From Antedon mediterranea (Eukaryota; Echinodermata; Crinoidea; Comatulida; Antedonidae), in assembly GCF_964355755.1 (NCBI RefSeq), contig NC_092677.1, forward strand, positions 12,856,601 to 12,920,600: 64,000 nt of DNA, in the 5' to 3' direction. Positions 62,601-64,000 of this stretch are shown here, in pieces. Within the stretch, counting starts at the first letter, position 1, and every line of letters begins with the position of its first letter. A model generated the notes under the pieces. The model searched no databases. It saw only the letters and a program-made list of their open reading frames with translations, and was not told where the DNA came from. Made by a program: the position numbers and the translations under genes.

Positions 62601-64000
62601 ATCATTTTAAAATACATGCAATTTTGTAGTACAACAATTTTTTGTTGTTTTTTATTTGGAGGTTTGTATTTTTCATGGTTTTCACAAGCGCCTTGTGCAG
62701 TTTGTGGAAATGCGTGCTTCCTTAATCATTATTATCTTTATCTTATCATTATATAATCAGTGTATTTTACAATAATAGTGTTAAATGTTGTGCTGAAAAT
62801 TTTGGTGAGTTGGAGGCCTAGCACTATTGAATACAGTTACAATTGTTGAGCGTGTATACCTGTAGGTGTTTAATTCCTAGTATCAGTGAGGACATTGTTT
62901 TCATATTTCAGGTACAATACTCGTTTCTGGTTCCTACGATCAGACTGTAGTGGTTTGGGATGCTGATAACTGTGGACAAAAAATAACCCTAAAAGTAAGA
63001 GTTGAATTGAATTGAAAAACGTTATACTGGGCGACCTCTTCAGTCAAAGACTGGTCTCACAGAGGGCCCAGCTATTATCAGTGGCTGTGATGTACTAGTA
63101 CATTGGGGTAACCCCCTACTCGTCTCGAAAGATGTACTAGGTTCTTTAAAGTGCACATGAGCTAGATGTGTACACTGGACCTATGGTTTATAGTCCTTAT
63201 CCAAGAACACTTGTTCTACCACCAGAACCATAGAGCAAGTGAGTGATCCACAAACCCTTGCCGATATTATGCCTAATTAATTGCTGTCTTAACCGCTAGG
63301 CCACTCACTCACCAAGTGAATGTTTCTTTATGAGAACTGAGTGGTTAAGGCATGAAAAAATGTAAAATTACAAATATACAATAGTAATGTGACTTAAAAG
63401 ATACTAAGTTGCTAGTGTTCGATAGGGACTATGAAGAATATTTCATTGGGCACAGTTAAAAAAATGTAGAACAGCTTTCAAAGAATAATTTCTCTTTCTA
63501 TTCCCTGTTATATTGACTTAATCTGATTTCAAGAGAAAGAAAGTTATAAACATGTTATATGCTATAATGATTATTTACCATTATATTTATCTAAAAACCA
63601 AACTCTTTATGAGATCATTTTTGATATAATTTATGAATATGATAATAGGGTTATTTATTTATCACCCAGGTTTTAATAACATATAAAAGTAGAGGAATTT
63701 TAGGAACAAGTTTGTAGACAATTTTGAGCTTATGTTGTTTGGTGCCTCCTATTGTCAACACTTATTTCAATAAAAGTTTTTTATCAATAGAGGGCAGAAG
63801 TCAAAAATCATTTCTATGTAATTACTGTACTTGTTACCATATATAATTTTTAAATTTTTATTCTGATACCAGGTATATATAGTCACAATTTTGAGTAATT
63901 TTTTTTCAATTTAGGGTCATACAGATTGGGTAACTGATGTTGATTTTAGTCAAGACCAGAACTGGATTCTGTCTTGTTCCAGAGACAAGACAATCAGACT
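50629..64000 (+). CDS. WD40-repeat protein, WDR88-like (3' end outside window)
   Basis: Eight exons: 50629-50733 (MIQVEIDPLALEVTNEL), 51195-51305, 52293-52442, 52763-52901, 61829-61955, 62405-62589, 62912-62994 and 63915-64000 (open at window end). Phases 0,0,0,1,2,1,0 all close. Seven WD repeats: LRGHREGINSANF...NDKTCALW; ITQCHMSPDDRLLAG...LYVWD; HAGIVICCNF...LHIWD; HHASTITSCKFSPNDD...TKIWD; HTNIVSCCFTNNERR...LHVWD; HEGSISSCCFSKDG...VVVWD; HTDWVTDVDFSQDQ...DKTIRL. Seven repeats fit one beta-propeller, a protein-binding scaffold. WDR88 is my closest recollection by overall layout; the propeller itself is certain, the name is not. Intron 4 is 8.9 kb and full of repeats. Confidence 0.85.
51325..52154. 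mobile_element. Non-autonomous DNA transposon, TA-flanked, in WD40 intron 2
   Basis: 830 bp with inverted-repeat ends CCGTATATTTCGGTGTATAA and TTATACACCGAAATATACGG, TA at 51323-51324 and 52155-52156. The motif GGTGCGTCTTATACA recurs at 51384, 52052 and 52109. It begins 20 bases after the donor of exon 51195-51305. No transposase frame. The central part is CG-rich. Confidence 0.85.
53023..53760. repeat. 81-bp tandem array, nine units, in WD40 intron 4
   Basis: Units start at 53023, 53104, 53185, 53266, 53347, 53428, 53509, 53590 and 53671. The unit opens GTGTCCCCTGAATAGAGG and ends CCCTATAATAAAA. The inner seven are identical as far as I can read (GGCCTTTTA, AAGTAACCC). The first and last share GGCCGTTTA and AAGTGTCCC. 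Confidence 0.95.
54249..54452. mobile_element. MITE with about 45-bp inverted ends, TTTATACAGGTAAGC family
   Basis: Left end GCTTACCTGTATAAACCGAC continuing AATAGCCCATGCTCTCCAGA; right end is its inverse. The centre is CG-rich. No coding frame. A left-end relative lies at 36648-36700. Confidence 0.8.
55150..55890 (-). mobile_element. 5'-truncated LINE, reverse-transcriptase C-terminal fragment
   Basis: Minus-strand frame 55866-55375 (163 aa) contains YIRPILEYAAPVWHGAI and KVQKRALRIMLG, which mark the region after the catalytic core of CR1/L2/Jockey-type reverse transcriptases. The catalytic motif is absent. The end near 55157-55182 is a poly-A (poly-T on the plus strand). Insert in WD40 intron 4. 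Confidence 0.88.
56609..56770 (-). mobile_element. LINE 3' tail, minus strand, with (GAATT)n end
   Basis: Minus strand ends AATAAAATTGAATTGAATTG, the usual terminal microsatellite of CR1/L2-like LINEs. The upstream part is non-coding. Confidence 0.6.
58118..58281. mobile_element. MITE, GTGCCCAAATATGG family, two internal units
   Basis: Ends TAAGCTCTGTATACGCTATC and GTGTAGACAGAGCTTTA, interior with two 21-bp units TGTGCCCAAATATGGTAG / TATGCCCAAATATGGTAG. Confidence 0.85.
58707..58892. mobile_element. MITE, GTGCCCAAATATGG family, three internal units
   Basis: Ends TAAAGTTCTGTGTACACTA and AGTCCAGACAGCTTA. Three direct 21-bp units start near 58749, 58770 and 58791, so the element is growing inside by unit duplication. 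Confidence 0.85.
60560..60955 (+). mobile_element. LINE 3' end, plus strand
   Basis: 60605-60675 reads LPNKIKQCATISDFKA, a typical reverse-transcriptase C terminus, then a non-coding tail with GCTCCTGGCAAGATGAAATG and GCCGAATAAATATTATTATT. In WD40 intron 4. Confidence 0.75.
62085..62260. repeat. Dispersed repeat, GGGACACCTTCGGGAC family
   Basis: Repeats AATAGAGGTGTCCCAAAGGA and GGGCGTCCCAAAGGAGG. Related pieces at 1198-1275, 22300-22460, 26545-26600, 36470-36560, 46420-46580 and 52995-53060. In WD40 intron 5. Confidence 0.6.
63004..63313. repeat. SINE-like dispersed repeat, copy 2
   Basis: Starts at TTGAATTGAATTGAAAAACG, shares its central core with 44975-45215, ends TAACCGCTAGGCCACTCACTC. 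In WD40 intron 7. Confidence 0.55.

Overview
This is eukaryotic DNA: AT-rich, with GT-AG introns, short exons and many small DNA transposons and LINE tails. The families present (adhesion GPCRs in tandem, a PX-domain sorting nexin, a WD40 protein) and the repeat style suggest a marine invertebrate deuterostome. An echinoderm, perhaps a crinoid, is my best guess; this is inference, not something the sequence proves. I see no rRNA or tRNA gene, operon or CRISPR array.

Layout. (1) 1-13.9 kb, minus strand: adhesion GPCR gene A, open at its 3' end because the window starts inside it. It has 22 coding exons totalling 981 codons, from a signal peptide through a Gly-rich ectodomain, a GAIN-like region and a GPS to TM7. 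(2) 13.9-15.3 kb: gene A promoter side, with a tandem repeat of CRE-like sites and a perfect-stem hairpin. (3) 15.3-29.5 kb, minus strand: paralogous gene B, about 933 codons, apparently complete, with the same exon order except for one Pro-rich exon found only in A. (4) 29.5-34.4 kb: intergenic, with a 21-bp minisatellite and a hairpin. (5) 34.475-50.311 kb, minus strand: a three-exon SNX20/SNX21-like sorting nexin of 375 aa, with a candidate alternative first exon at 43.2 kb. (6) 50.629 kb to the window end, plus strand: a WD40 protein (WDR88-like) with seven repeats, cut by the window end; its start codon lies 317 bp from that of the nexin, head to head.

All exon coordinates were read by eye from splice sites and reading frame. 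Exon phases close exactly in all four genes, which makes the models much stronger than single ORFs. The two receptors are the notable part. Their extracellular region carries repeats of the form GGGxGGxIxL...SxLxAxGG, which I do not recognise as a standard adhesion-GPCR domain. Their transmembrane exons share stretches of over 100 identical bases while the ectodomains differ.

Between exons the window holds at least six families of short inverted-repeat elements (several with target-site duplications), five LINE 3' fragments, two SINE-like repeats with a shared core, a recent 1.3-kb tandem duplication, an 81-bp tandem array and three 21-bp-period minisatellites.
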